64,000 nt of DNA, taken from DATBLE01 sp963837265. GTDB lineage: Bacteria; Actinomycetota; Thermoleophilia; Gaiellales; Gaiellaceae. The DNA lies in assembly GCA_963837265.1 (NCBI GenBank), contig CAWIMQ010000002.1:434001-498000 (forward strand). Reading direction: 5' to 3'. The notes under the pieces were generated by a model, which worked only from the letters and a program-made list of their open reading frames with translations, did not search any database and was not told where the DNA came from. The stretch's first letter is position 1. Each line of letters begins with the position of its first letter. Made by a program: the position numbers and the translations under genes. Below are positions 28,516 to 40,315 of the stretch, piece by piece.

Positions 28516-29219
28516 CTTCACTGGAGGGCAAGGCCGCGTTCGTCACGGGAGCGAGCGGCGGGATCGGCGCCGCGGTCTCGCGCGCCCTCGCGGGGGCCGG
28601 GGTGTCGGTCGGCATGGCTTCGCGTCGCGGCGACGACCTGGGACTGGAACGGGCGCTCGGAGTCGCCTGCGACGTGCGCGACCCGGCGGCGGTCGACGCA
28701 GCGGTCTCGGCAACCGTCGCGCGATTCGGGCGGCTGGACATCCTCGTCGCGAACGCCGGCGTCGGCGCCTACGGGCCGTTCCTCGAGCTCGCCCCCGAGT
28801 TCCTCGAGGAGATGATCGACGTCAACCTGAAGGGGACGCTCTACGCCGTCCGAGCAGCACTGCCGCACCTGCTGGCGAGCGGCGAGGCGGACATCGTCAC
28901 GCTCGTGTCGGAGGCAGGCCGGCGGGGGCTGCCGTACGAGGCGGTGTACTGCGCCTCGAAGTTCGGCCAGGTCGGGTTCACGCGGGCGCTCGACCACGAG
29001 CTGCGCGAGCAGGGCGTGCGCTGCACGAACGTCTGCCCGGGCGGGGTGGCGACCGACTTCGCGCTCGAGAAGGGCCGAGGCCGGACACCGGACGCCCTCC
29101 CCGGGATGATGAGCGCCGAGGACGTGGCCGAGGTGGTGATGTTCGTCCTCACCCGCCCGCGGAGCCACCGCATCCTCGAGACCGCCCTCCGCCCGATGAC
29201 CGAGAGCTCCTGGGGATGA
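28512..29219 (+). CDS. Short-chain dehydrogenase/reductase
   Basis: A 235-residue classical SDR. Cofactor motif TGASGGIGAA, NAG at ANAGVGAYG, catalytic Ser in TLVSEAG and YxxxK at YCASK. An acidic or basic switch for NAD versus NADP is not clear (ASRRGDD suggests NADP). Strong GGAGGAGG upstream and ATGA overlap with the kinase gene put it in the sugar operon, where it may interconvert a sugar and its polyol or ketose. Confidence 0.88.
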   Translation: MTSLEGKAAFVTGASGGIGAAVSRALAGAGVSVGMASRRGDDLGLERALGVACDVRDPAAVDAAVSATVARFGRLDILVANAGVGAYGPFLELAPEFLEEMIDVNLKGTLYAVRAALPHLLASGEADIVTLVSEAGRRGLPYEAVYCASKFGQVGFTRALDHELREQGVRCTNVCPGGVATDFALEKGRGRTPDALPGMMSAEDVAEVVMFVLTRPRSHRILETALRPMTESSWG

Positions 29220-29223
29220 TCAC

Positions 29224-29290
29224 GTGGGAGAACCCCTGCTTCTCCCACGAGCCCTCTCCTCCGCTTGCTCGCTTCGCTCGGGGTCGTCTG
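29224..29290 (+). repeat. GGGGGAACCC-family hairpin element after the SDR gene
   Basis: Diverged copy of a dispersed element: GTGGGAGAA (29224-29232) pairs with TTCTCCCAC (29240-29248), followed by a C-rich run (GAGCCCTCTCCTCC) and GCTTGCTCGCTTCGCTCGG. It starts five bases after the SDR stop. Sister copies at 33845, 45741, 59189 and 59309 have the same order and mostly also follow plus-strand stops, suggesting a 3'-end/terminator-like role. Confidence 0.7.
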
Positions 29291-29368
29291 TACACCCTTG
29301 GATCGGAACTGGGCGGCGCCCGCCAGGTCGGTCGCGGCCCGGCACCGCCGTCTGATGGAATAGAGGAC

Positions 29369-32143
<2,775 letters not shown>

Positions 32144-32160
32144 GCTTCATAATTCGCGCC

Positions 32161-33789
32161 GTGGAGACTCGCTGGCGCAGCCTGATCGACGCCGGGATCG
32201 CCGTCACCTCGGATCTCTCGCTCGACGGGGTGCTGCAGCGCATCGTCGAGACGGCGGCGGAGCTGACCGGGGCGAGGTACGCCGCCCTCGGCGTGATCGA
32301 CCGCTCCGGCCACGCGCTGGAGCGGTTCCTGACCACCGGGATCGACCCGGAGACGCACGAGCGGATCGGCGACCTCCCGCACGGGCGCGGGATCCTCGGC
32401 GTCCTGATCCGCGACACCCACCCGCTGCGGCTGCACGATCTCACCGCCGACCCGCGGGCGGTCGGCTTCCCTCCGCACCATCCGCTGATGCGGTCCTTCC
32501 TGGGCTTGCCGATCCTGCTCCGGGGCGTCGCCTACGGCAATCTCTACCTGACCGAGAAGGAAAGCGGCGAGGACTTCACCGCCGCGGACGAGGAGGCCGT
32601 GTCCCTTCTCGCAGCCCAGGCGGCGGTGGCGATCGAGAACGCTCGCCTGTACGAGTCGGCGACGCGCTGGCTGGCGCAGCTCGAGTCGCTGACCGAGGTC
32701 GGCAACGCGCTCTCCGGCGAGACCGAGCTCGGGCCGCTGCTCGAGCTGATCGCGTCGCGCCTCCGCGACCTGATCGCGGCCGACCTCGTGCTGATCGCGC
32801 TCCCGGCGGCGGGAGGTGACATGCGCGTCGAGGCGGCCGCAGGCCCCCTGGCGGAGGAGATGAGCGGCACCTTTCTCGGCCGCGGCGGATCGAAGGTCGG
32901 CCGCGTCCTCGAGCGCCGGCGCAGCGAGCGGGTCGACTCCACCCTGGAGGACATGGAGGTCGACCAGGACTTCGCGCGCCGGATGGGCCTGCGCTCCGGG
33001 CTCTACGTCCCGATGCTCGTGCGAGACCGTCCGATCGGCGTGATCGCCGCCCACAACAAGCGACACCGCGACCCGCGCTTCACGGAGGAGGACCTGCGGC
33101 TCGCGGAGACCTTCGCCGCGCGCGCGGCGACCGCCGTCGACCTCGCCGACCGGGTCGCCCGCGACGCGCTGCGGCGCGTGGTCGAGGGACAGGAGCTGGA
33201 GCGCCGGCGGCTGGCCCGCGAGCTGCACGACGAGACCGGGCAGGCGCTCACCTCCATCCTGCTCGGCCTCAAGAGCGTCGAGGAGGCGAAGACGAAGGAG
33301 GCGGCCAGAGACGCGGCGGCGGGGCTGCGGGCCCAGATCGTCGAGACCCTCCAGGGTGTCCGCCGCCTCGCCGTCGAGCTGCGACCGTCCGCGCTCGACG
33401 ACTTCGGGCTGGTGCCGGCGCTGGAGCGGCTCTCGGAGGCGTTCGCCGAGCAGTCGGGAATCGCGGTCGACATGCAGGCGAACCTCGACTCGGAACGGCT
33501 GCCCGCCGAGGTCGAGACCGCGCTCTACCGGATCGTCCAGGAGTCGCTGACCAACGTGGCGAAGCACGCGAGCGCCACCCGCGTGAGCGTCGTCGTCACG
33601 AAGCGCGAGGGCGCGGTGACGGCGGTCGTCGAGGACGACGGACGCGGGTTCGGCGCCGCAGGCGGGGAAAGCGACGGCCTCGGCCTCGTCGGGATGAAGG
33701 AGCGGGTGGGCCTGCTCGGAGGTAGGCTCGCGATCGAGTCCACCGAAGGCTCCGGCACGACCGTCGTGGCCGAGGTACCGCTCCGATGA
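32161..33789 (+). CDS. GAF-domain sensor histidine kinase (NarL/DevS type)
   Basis: A 542-residue cytoplasmic sensor: GAF domains at about 15-165 and 185-335, HisKA_3 dimerisation domain with the phospho-His in RRRLARELHDETGQAL (about residue 356), and HATPase with QESLTNVAKHA, VVEDDGRGF and GLGLVGMKERV. No membrane span or PAS domain. The two GAF domains resemble DevS/DosT-type sensors of redox or gas signals, but haem ligands cannot be judged. GTG start at 32161. It overlaps a truncated copy of the response-regulator start by ATGA. Confidence 0.9.
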   Translation: METRWRSLIDAGIAVTSDLSLDGVLQRIVETAAELTGARYAALGVIDRSGHALERFLTTGIDPETHERIGDLPHGRGILGVLIRDTHPLRLHDLTADPRAVGFPPHHPLMRSFLGLPILLRGVAYGNLYLTEKESGEDFTAADEEAVSLLAAQAAVAIENARLYESATRWLAQLESLTEVGNALSGETELGPLLELIASRLRDLIAADLVLIALPAAGGDMRVEAAAGPLAEEMSGTFLGRGGSKVGRVLERRRSERVDSTLEDMEVDQDFARRMGLRSGLYVPMLVRDRPIGVIAAHNKRHRDPRFTEEDLRLAETFAARAATAVDLADRVARDALRRVVEGQELERRRLARELHDETGQALTSILLGLKSVEEAKTKEAARDAAAGLRAQIVETLQGVRRLAVELRPSALDDFGLVPALERLSEAFAEQSGIAVDMQANLDSERLPAEVETALYRIVQESLTNVAKHASATRVSVVVTKREGAVTAVVEDDGRGFGAAGGESDGLGLVGMKERVGLLGGRLAIESTEGSGTTVVAEVPLR

Positions 33790-33899
33790 CCCCGAAGAAG
33801 ACCGGCATCCGCGTCCTGATCGTCGACGACCACGCGGTCCGACATGGGGGAACCCATGGTCCCCCCACGCACCCCCTCCTTCGCAAGGCCCCGCGATGA
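33786..33899 (+). pseudogene. Truncated duplicate of the response-regulator 5' end
   Basis: Bases 33784-33838 repeat the first about 50 bp of the response regulator (copy 2 from 33894), reading MTPKKTGIRVLIVDDHA. After GCGGTCCGAC the frame enters a GGGGGAACCC-type repeat and stops at TGA 33897-33899. The stub is 37 codons and its ATG overlaps the kinase TGA, while its TGA overlaps the ATG of the intact gene, so translational coupling is kept. Copy 1 lacks 8 bp present in copy 2 (after CCACGC). Confidence 0.8.
33845..33890. repeat. GGGGGAACCC-family element inside the duplicated segment
   Basis: TGGGGGAACCCATGGTCCCC followed by the C-rich run CACGCACCCCCTCC is the same element as at 59189 and 59309. 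It sits between the truncated and intact copies of the response-regulator start, so its arrival and the 110-bp duplication are probably linked. Confidence 0.8.
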
Positions 33900-34561
33900 C
33901 CCCGAAGAAGACCGGCATCCGCGTCCTGATCGTCGACGACCACGCAGTCGTGCGGTCCGGGCTGCATCTCCTGCTCGACGCGGAGGCCGACATCGACGTC
34001 GTCGGCGAGGCCGGGGACGTCCGTACCGCCATCTTCGAGACGCGCGAGCAGTCGCCCGACGTCGTGCTGATGGACGTGGTCATGCCCGGCCAGAGCGGGA
34101 TCGAGGGCGTGCCGCTCGTGCTGAAGGAGGCTCCCCGGACGAAGGTGCTCGTGCTCTCGATGCAGGACGACCCGCGCTACGTGCGCGAGGCGTTCGCGGC
34201 GGGGGCGTCCGGCTACGTGCTGAAGGAGGCTGCCGACGCCGAGGTGGTCGCCGCCGTGCGGGAGGTCGCCGGCGGGGGCCGGTACGTTCACCCCGCGCTC
34301 GGCGCGCGGCTCGTCGCCGCCGAGGCGGACGCCCGTGCCCGCGAGGAGGCCGACCCACTCTCCGAGCGCGAGCGCGAGGTGATGCGGCTGCTCGCCCTCG
34401 GACACACGAACCAGGAGATCGCGAAGATGCTGTACATCTCGGTGCGCACCGCCGAGACGCACCGCGCCCACATCATGCAGAAGCTCCGGCTATCGACGCG
34501 AGCCGAGCTGGTGCGCTACGCCATCGAGCAGGGGCTGCTGGAAGAAGGCGCCGCCGGCTAG
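33896..34561 (+). CDS. LuxR/NarL-family response regulator
   Basis: A 221-residue regulator. Receiver domain with acidic pocket VDDH (residues 14-15), phospho-acceptor D60 in VLMDVVMPG, and the late Lys in SGYVLKEAAD. C-terminal LuxR-type HTH (LSEREREVMRLLALGHTNQEIAKML.. to TRAELVRYAI). Partner of the upstream GAF kinase. Its start is separated from the kinase by the duplicated stub, which preserves an ATGA overlap. Confidence 0.92.
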   Translation: MTPKKTGIRVLIVDDHAVVRSGLHLLLDAEADIDVVGEAGDVRTAIFETREQSPDVVLMDVVMPGQSGIEGVPLVLKEAPRTKVLVLSMQDDPRYVREAFAAGASGYVLKEAADAEVVAAVREVAGGGRYVHPALGARLVAAEADARAREEADPLSEREREVMRLLALGHTNQEIAKMLYISVRTAETHRAHIMQKLRLSTRAELVRYAIEQGLLEEGAAG

Positions 34562-34586
34562 CGCTTTCGCGAAGCGCAGGCGCTAG
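34558..34586. terminator. Convergent stem-loop between response regulator and CBS gene
   Basis: GCGCTT-TCGCG-AAGCGC (34561-34577) forms a 6-bp hairpin, and CTAGCGC/GCGCTAG (34558-34564, 34580-34586) an alternative outer pairing. It lies between the stop codons of two convergent genes, so it may serve both; no T-run. Confidence 0.55.
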
Positions 34587-35272
34587 GGAGTCTTGTGCCA
34601 GACGAGGAGACGGCCCGGCTTCGTGCCGTTCTCCTCGCGCCAGCGCAGCTTCGAGAGCACCGAGACCACGCCGGGCACCCGCTGGACGAACGTCGGGATC
34701 AGCTCGGCGTCGCCTTTCGTCTCCACCTCCCCGGTGAGGCGAACCTCACCGTGGTCGACCTCGACCTGGACGGCGTCGGGCTCGATCCAGAGCGTGCGGC
34801 GAATGACGTCGTCGCGAATCTCCCGGGCGACGTCCTCGTCCGAGCGGATGAACGCCCGCACGAGGTCGGCTCGGGTGACGATGCCGATCAGCAGCCCGCC
34901 GTCGTCGACGACCGGAAGGCGGTTCACTCCCTGCTGGATCATCAGCGCCGCGGCTTCGGTCACCGGCCGCCTGGGGCCGATGGTCTGTGCGGGCGCCGAC
35001 ATCGCCTCGCCGGCGGTCTTGGCGGCGAGCTTGAGCTCGAGGCCCGTGGGCGGTGCCGCAAGCCAGCGGTCGAAGAAGCTCTGCTTCTCGGACAGGCCGC
35101 TCTCCTTGAAGAGGATGTCCCCCTCGGAGAGCACCCCGACGACGTGGCGCTCGGCGTCCACGACCGGAACGCCGGAGATCCGGTGCTCGGCGAGAAGCGA
35201 GGCCGCCTCCTTGAGCGGCGTGCTCGAGCGGACCGTCACGACGTCGGTGGTCATCACGTCCTGAATCTTCAT
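34583..35272 (-). CDS. CBS-CBS-BON domain protein
   Basis: A 229-residue protein. Two CBS motifs form a Bateman module (residues 1-60 with HRISGVPVVD, and about 90-145 with GVNRLPVVDDGG and GIVTRADLVRAF), which typically bind adenine nucleotides. A BON domain follows (about 150-215: VEVDHGEVRLTGEVETKGDAELIPTFVQRVPGV), associated with membrane or phospholipid contact. Such proteins are common energy/stress sensors in actinobacteria. ATG at 35272 overlaps the TGA of the upstream PH-like gene. Confidence 0.88.
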   Translation of the reverse strand: MKIQDVMTTDVVTVRSSTPLKEAASLLAEHRISGVPVVDAERHVVGVLSEGDILFKESGLSEKQSFFDRWLAAPPTGLELKLAAKTAGEAMSAPAQTIGPRRPVTEAAALMIQQGVNRLPVVDDGGLLIGIVTRADLVRAFIRSDEDVAREIRDDVIRRTLWIEPDAVQVEVDHGEVRLTGEVETKGDAELIPTFVQRVPGVVSVLSKLRWREENGTKPGRLLVWHKTP

Positions 35273-35622
35273 CTCGATCCTCCTTGGGCGAGCACGGCCG
35301 GCACGTGGGTCAGCGCCCCGAGTCTCCGTGCAAGCAGTTGCGCGTGGAGAGCTCCCTTGCCGAAGATCCGGAAGACGATCGGCTCCGATTCGGCCAGCTC
35401 GAGAACGACCGACTGGTCCCCCTCGCGGGGAACGTCGCCGTTGTCGGTGGTGCCCACGTGCTCGATCTCGCGAAGCGGGATCGAGAGCGCGACGTCGATG
35501 CCGGTGACCGGGTCACGACCGGTGAGGCGAACCCCTTCCGGGCCCGCCGTCAGCGCGCCGACGTAGGTACGACCGACGCCGCGGCGCTGCCAGGCGATCT
35601 TCTCGGTGAGAGGCTCCCTCAT
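35269..35622 (-). CDS. Small hypothetical protein, possibly PH-domain-like
   Basis: A 117-residue soluble protein starting MREPLTEKIAWQRRGVGRTYVG. Alternating beta-strand pattern (GVRLTGRDPVTGIDVALSIPLREIEHV..., SVVLELAESEPIVFRIFG) suggests a PH-like barrel, but I do not recognise a family. The stop overlaps the CBS-BON start, so the two are co-translated and probably work together. A longer reading from 35724 would run into low-complexity basic sequence and is not preferred. Confidence 0.6.
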   Translation of the reverse strand: MREPLTEKIAWQRRGVGRTYVGALTAGPEGVRLTGRDPVTGIDVALSIPLREIEHVGTTDNGDVPREGDQSVVLELAESEPIVFRIFGKGALHAQLLARRLGALTHVPAVLAQGGSR

Positions 35623-35670
35623 GGGTGCACTGTCGCCATCCGGGCTGGCGCCTACATCGGGGCGCCCCCC

Positions 35671-35701
35671 GAACCGCCTGCGGGAATGCCGCAAGCGGTT
35701 C
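35671..35701. other. Imperfect hairpin in a 200-bp gap
   Basis: GAACCGC (35671-35677) pairs with GCGGTTC (35695-35701), with an inner TGCGG/CCGCA stem. The gap 35623-35822, upstream of the PH-like gene and downstream of the P-type ATPase, otherwise shows nothing recognisable; it probably holds the promoter of the PH-like/CBS operon. Confidence 0.45.
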
Positions 35702-35822
35702 AGCGGAGCCTCGGATGGCCGCACGGCGCCCCCGGCGGATCCTTACCGCACGCGGGACATCGCGTCCGGGCGGTGTCCCGCGCCCTGATTCGGGCGGGCG
35801 GTGGCGGTTCGGCCCCGGGGCG

Positions 35823-37646
35823 TCAGCCGCGGAGCGCGCGCAGCGCGTTCAGGATCACCGCGACGTCGATCCCCTCCTGCAGGAGCGCCCCCGCGATCGG
35901 GACGATCAGGCCGGCGGCGGCGAGGCCCATCGCGGCGACGCTGAGCCCGATCCCGACCAGGACGCTCTGGCGGGCGATCGAGAGCGACCGCCGCCCGATC
36001 CGCACCGCGTCCGCGACGCGGTCGACCCGGTCGACGACGATCACCGCGTCCGCGGTCTCCGAGGAGACGGTGGCGCCGGCCGCGCCCATGGCGATCCCGA
36101 CCTCCGCCAGGGCGAGCGCCGGGGCGTCGTTGATCCCGTCCCCGACCATGATGACCGGACGGAGGGCGGGCTGCGCCTGCATGGTCCGGACGACGCCGAG
36201 CTTCTCCTCCGGGCTGAGCTCCGGATACACACGGTCGATCCCCAGCTGGCGGCCGATCTCCTCGCCGACCGCGGCCCGGTCGCCGGTGACCATCGCGATG
36301 TGCCGGATGCCGGCCCGCCGGAGCTCGACCGCCAGCCCCGCCGCGTCGGTGCGAACGTGATCCGCCAGCACGATTGCGCCGGCCGCGCGCCCGTCCACCG
36401 CGATCGAGACCATTACCCGCCCCGGGTCCACGTCTGCGCCCCGCCGGAGGCCCTGCTGCAGCCCCTGGCCGCGCAGCCACGCCTCGCTGCCCGCCGCAAC
36501 CGGCCGGCCTTCGACGAGCCCGGCGATGCCGCGACCCGGCTCCTCCCGGACCTCCGTCGGAAACGACAGCTCGAGACCGCGGTCGAGCGCCCCCTGGACC
36601 AGGGCCTCCGCCAGCGGATGGGCCGAGAGCTGGTCGAGCGAGGCGGCCAGCCTGACGAGCTCGTCGGCGGGCAGGCCGTCGGCGACGACGACCCGCTCGA
36701 TCTCGGGAGCGCCGAGCGTGAGCGTCCCGGTCTTGTCGAGGAGCACGGTGCGAGCCTCGCCGAGCCGCTCGATCACGCCTCCCCCCTTGACGATCACGCC
36801 CGCCCGCGCCGCGCGCGAGATCCCCGCGACCAGCGCGATCGGCGCGGCGAGAATCAACGGGCACGGGGTCGCGACGACGAAGACCGCCAGCGCGCGGACC
36901 GGCTCGCCGGAGAGCGCCCAGGCAAGCGCGGCGATGACGGCCGTGAGGGGGAGGAAGAAGATCGCGTAGCGGTCGGCGAGCCGGACGAACGGTGCCTTCC
37001 TGGATTCGGCGTCGCGGACCAGCCGGACCACCGCCGCGTAGGCGCTCTCTGCCGCCGGCCGCACGGCCCTGAGCTCGAAGACATCGCCGACATTTGCGGT
37101 CCCGCTGCGGACGAGAGCGCCCCGCATGTGCACCGCCGGCAGCGGCTCGCCTGTCAGGGTCGACTCGTCGACGACCGCCTCGGCGGTCTCGACCACGCCG
37201 TCGACCGGAACGACCTCGCCGGCCCGGACGACGACGTGGTCGCCGACGACGACGTCCTCGACCGGCACCTCCTCGACCGCGTCCCCCTCCCGCCGGAGGT
37301 GCGCGACCCGCGGCACCCGGGCGACGAGCGAGGTCAGCTCGCGCCGCGCCCGGCCGGCGGCGCTCTCCTCCAGCGCGTTTCCGCCCGCGAGCATGAGGGC
37401 GACGACGGCCCCGGCTCCCCACTCATGAAGCGCGAGGGCGCCTGCGATCGCAACGAGCGCGATCGCGTCCACACCCACGTCCCTGCGGAGGAGAGACGCG
37501 AGCACGCCCCAGGTGAGCGGAACCAGCACGCCGGCGGTGCCGACGGCGAGCACGAGATCGCCGGCCGTCGAACGGCCCGCGAGGTGGAGGACGCCGCCCG
37601 AGGCGATCGCGATCAGGCACCCGGCGGCGATCAGGCGCCTTGCCAC
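35823..37646 (-). CDS. CPx-type heavy-metal P-type ATPase, short form
   Basis: A 607-residue P1B ATPase. Visible: actuator motif VDESTLTGEPLP, metal-site TPCPLILAAPIA, phosphorylation DKTGTLT (about residue 303), the P1B HP motif SAHPLAEA, and GDGINDAPALA. There is no N-terminal metal-binding (HMA) domain and fewer N-terminal spans than usual. The substrate is likely a soft divalent or monovalent metal, not assignable. GTG at 37646 lies six bases before the ligase TAG at 37652-37654, so it is in an operon with that gene. Confidence 0.87.
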   Translation of the reverse strand: MARRLIAAGCLIAIASGGVLHLAGRSTAGDLVLAVGTAGVLVPLTWGVLASLLRRDVGVDAIALVAIAGALALHEWGAGAVVALMLAGGNALEESAAGRARRELTSLVARVPRVAHLRREGDAVEEVPVEDVVVGDHVVVRAGEVVPVDGVVETAEAVVDESTLTGEPLPAVHMRGALVRSGTANVGDVFELRAVRPAAESAYAAVVRLVRDAESRKAPFVRLADRYAIFFLPLTAVIAALAWALSGEPVRALAVFVVATPCPLILAAPIALVAGISRAARAGVIVKGGGVIERLGEARTVLLDKTGTLTLGAPEIERVVVADGLPADELVRLAASLDQLSAHPLAEALVQGALDRGLELSFPTEVREEPGRGIAGLVEGRPVAAGSEAWLRGQGLQQGLRRGADVDPGRVMVSIAVDGRAAGAIVLADHVRTDAAGLAVELRRAGIRHIAMVTGDRAAVGEEIGRQLGIDRVYPELSPEEKLGVVRTMQAQPALRPVIMVGDGINDAPALALAEVGIAMGAAGATVSSETADAVIVVDRVDRVADAVRIGRRSLSIARQSVLVGIGLSVAAMGLAAAGLIVPIAGALLQEGIDVAVILNALRALRG

Positions 37647-37651
37647 GCGGG

Positions 37652-40315
37652 CTACCAGGTCTTCGTGCGCGGGGCTCGATCCGCCGGGCGGAGCCGGACA
37701 CGCGCGTCGACGGCGACGCAGCCTTCCGCGAGGCCGAGAACGGGGTTCAGGTCGAGCTCGACCACCTCGGGCACGTCGTCCGCGAGCCGTGCCAGGCGGA
37801 GCACGAGATCGATCAGCGCCTCGGCGTCGACGGGCGGCCGGCCCCGGAAGCCGGCGACGAGGCGGCCGGCCTTCCCGGTCGTGACGAGGTCCTCTGCGTC
37901 GCCGCGGCCGAACGGCGCGAGCCGGAACTGCGCCTGGCCGATCAGCTCGGCGAACACGCCGCCGGGGCCGAACGCGACGAGCGGCCCGAACATCGGGTCC
38001 TGCACGACACCGGCGAGGAGCTCGGCGCCTCCCTGGATCATCGGCTGGACGAGCACCGGCAACCCGATCCGCTCTGCGGCTGCGCGGACGTCGTCCTCGG
38101 TCACGAGGTCGAGCGCGACTCCACCCGTCTCGGTCTTGTGCGCCCCGGCGGCCACCGTCTTGACGACGACGGGCAGCCCGACCTCGCGTGCGGCGTCGAC
38201 GGCGTCGTCGACGCTCAGGGCCACGCGCTCCGGAACGAGCGGGATCCCGTAGGCGCCCAGCAGCTCGCGCACCTGCGAAGGGGTCAGCCAGGCGTCGTTC
38301 GACGATTCGACGACGGACGTGACGAGCGCCTCCGCCGCGGGCCGGTCGATGCCCTCGAGCTCGACGGAACCGCCGGCCGGGCGGCGCAGCCATTCCGAGC
38401 GCCGGACCGCGTAGCCGAGCGCGCGCGCGGCCGACTCCGGGTAGTCGAAGGTCGCGACGGCCGCGTCGACGAGGCAATGGGGCGTGCCCTCCGCGCAGAC
38501 GAAGGCGGCCAGCACGGGCTTGTCGCTCTGCGGGCAGGATCCCAGCGCGCGCGCGACCGCCTCTCCGACCTCCTGCGCGCCGGCGACGACCGGCGGCGTG
38601 AAGAGGACGATCACCGCGTCGAAGACCGGGTCGGCGAGCAGGTGCGGGATCACAGCCTCGTACGTCGCGCCGGTGGCGGAGCCGAGCATGTCGATCGGGT
38701 TCGCGAGGCTCGCCTCACGCGGCAGGAGCTTCGCCAGGGCGGCACGGGTCTGCTCGCTCGGATGGGTCAGCTCCAGGCCGGTCGCCTCGCACGCGTCGGC
38801 GCAGAGGATGCCCAGGCCGCCGCCGTTCGTCAGCACGGCGACGCGCGGTCCCCGCGGGAGCGGCTGCCGCGAGAGCAGGACCGCAACGTCGGAGAGGTCC
38901 TCGAGCGAATCGGCCCGGATCACGCCCGCCTGGCTGAAGAGGGCCTCGACGGCTGCGGTCGAACCGGCGAGCGCGGCGGTGTGCGACCCGGCGGCGCGCT
39001 GGCCGGCACCGGTTCGCCCGCCCTTCATCGCCAGGATCGGCTTCTTCCGCGCCACCCGGCGGGCGACGCGGCCGAACTTGCGCGGGTTCCCGAACGACTC
39101 GAGATAGAGCATCACGAGGTCGGTCTGCGGGTCATCCTCCCAGAATTCGAGCAGGTCGTTCGAGGAGACGTCCGCCTTGTTGCCGATCGAGACGAAGGAC
39201 GACAGGCCGAGGCCGCGCGCCGACGCCTGCTCGAGCAGCGCCAGCCCGAGCGCGCCGCTCTGGGACGAGAAGCCGATGTTCCCGGCGGGAAAGTTGTGCG
39301 GGGCGAAGGTCGCGTTCAGCCCGGCCTGGGCCGAGAAGATCCCGAGGCAGTTCGGGCCGATCAGGCGCGCCCCGTGGGCGCGGACCTGTGCGAGGAGCTG
39401 CTCCTGGCGGCGGACGCCCTCGATACCGGTCTCGGCGAAGCCGGCCGAGATCACGCACAGCGCGCGAGTGCCCTTCCGCATCGCGACCTCCGCCTCCTCG
39501 ATCACCGAGGCGGCGGGCACGCAGAAGACCGCGAGGTCGACGTCGTCGGGCACGTCGGCGACGGACGGATACGCCTTCACGCCTGCGACGGACGCGGCCT
39601 TCTGGTTGACGGGGTAGGCGACACCCTTGAAGTCCGACTCGAGGATGTTCCTGAAGAGCTCGCCGCCGATCGAGCCGCGGCGGGCCGAGGCGCCGACCAC
39701 GGCCACCGTCCGCGGAGCGAAGAACGGCGCCAGCGATGCTGCCACGGCCACGTGATCGCGCTCGTCAACGGCCGCCCGGTACGCCTCGGTCGGCGCGATC
39801 TCGAGCCGGACCTCGGTCGTGCCGCCCTCGAGACGGCGGGAGACGGCGAAGCCCGCGTCGGCGAAGACCCGGAGCATCTGCTCGTTCTCCGGCATCACGT
39901 CGGCGACGAAGGTGGAGATCGCGTTGCCGGCGGCCGTCTCGGCAAGCTGCTCGAGGAGCCTGGTCCCGACGCCCTGGCCCTGGAGGGTGTCCGCGACCGC
40001 GAACGCGACCTCGGCGGTGGACGGGTCTCGCAGGCGGACGTAGTTGGCCAGGGCGACGACCTGCCCGGCCTCGCCGTCGGCAGAGAGCGTCCCGATCAGC
40101 GCGCCGCGGTCCTCCCAGTCGGGATCGAGGAACGGCTCGACGATCTCGTTGCGGAGCGCCGGAAAGCCGTGGAAGCGCCGGTAGACGCTCTGCTCCGAGA
40201 GACGGGCGAGGAAGTCGAGCACCGCATCCGCGTCGGCGGCGCCCGGAGGCCGCAGCCTGAGGGTCCCGCCGTTGCGGAGGATCACGTCACGGAAGTTGGA
40301 GGGGGCGACAGCCAT
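37652..40315 (-). CDS. GNAT acetyltransferase fused to ADP-forming acyl-CoA synthetase (Pat-type)
   Basis: An 887-residue fusion. Residues 15-170 are a GNAT domain (VALANYVRLRDPSTAEVAFAV, QGQGVGTRLLEQL). Then comes the NDP-forming acyl-CoA synthetase part: CoA-binding VAVVGASARRGSIGGELFRNI, the IGPNCLGIF and SSQSGALG motifs, the phospho-His region GSHTAALAG (about residue 443), and a C-terminal ATP-grasp (about 660-880). Proteins with these two parts include the protein acetyltransferase Pat that silences acetyl-CoA synthetase. Here the GNAT part is N-terminal, whereas it is C-terminal in Salmonella Pat. Acetylation control or ADP-forming acetate activation are both possible. Confidence 0.87.
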   Translation of the reverse strand: MAVAPSNFRDVILRNGGTLRLRPPGAADADAVLDFLARLSEQSVYRRFHGFPALRNEIVEPFLDPDWEDRGALIGTLSADGEAGQVVALANYVRLRDPSTAEVAFAVADTLQGQGVGTRLLEQLAETAAGNAISTFVADVMPENEQMLRVFADAGFAVSRRLEGGTTEVRLEIAPTEAYRAAVDERDHVAVAASLAPFFAPRTVAVVGASARRGSIGGELFRNILESDFKGVAYPVNQKAASVAGVKAYPSVADVPDDVDLAVFCVPAASVIEEAEVAMRKGTRALCVISAGFAETGIEGVRRQEQLLAQVRAHGARLIGPNCLGIFSAQAGLNATFAPHNFPAGNIGFSSQSGALGLALLEQASARGLGLSSFVSIGNKADVSSNDLLEFWEDDPQTDLVMLYLESFGNPRKFGRVARRVARKKPILAMKGGRTGAGQRAAGSHTAALAGSTAAVEALFSQAGVIRADSLEDLSDVAVLLSRQPLPRGPRVAVLTNGGGLGILCADACEATGLELTHPSEQTRAALAKLLPREASLANPIDMLGSATGATYEAVIPHLLADPVFDAVIVLFTPPVVAGAQEVGEAVARALGSCPQSDKPVLAAFVCAEGTPHCLVDAAVATFDYPESAARALGYAVRRSEWLRRPAGGSVELEGIDRPAAEALVTSVVESSNDAWLTPSQVRELLGAYGIPLVPERVALSVDDAVDAAREVGLPVVVKTVAAGAHKTETGGVALDLVTEDDVRAAAERIGLPVLVQPMIQGGAELLAGVVQDPMFGPLVAFGPGGVFAELIGQAQFRLAPFGRGDAEDLVTTGKAGRLVAGFRGRPPVDAEALIDLVLRLARLADDVPEVVELDLNPVLGLAEGCVAVDARVRLRPADRAPRTKTW

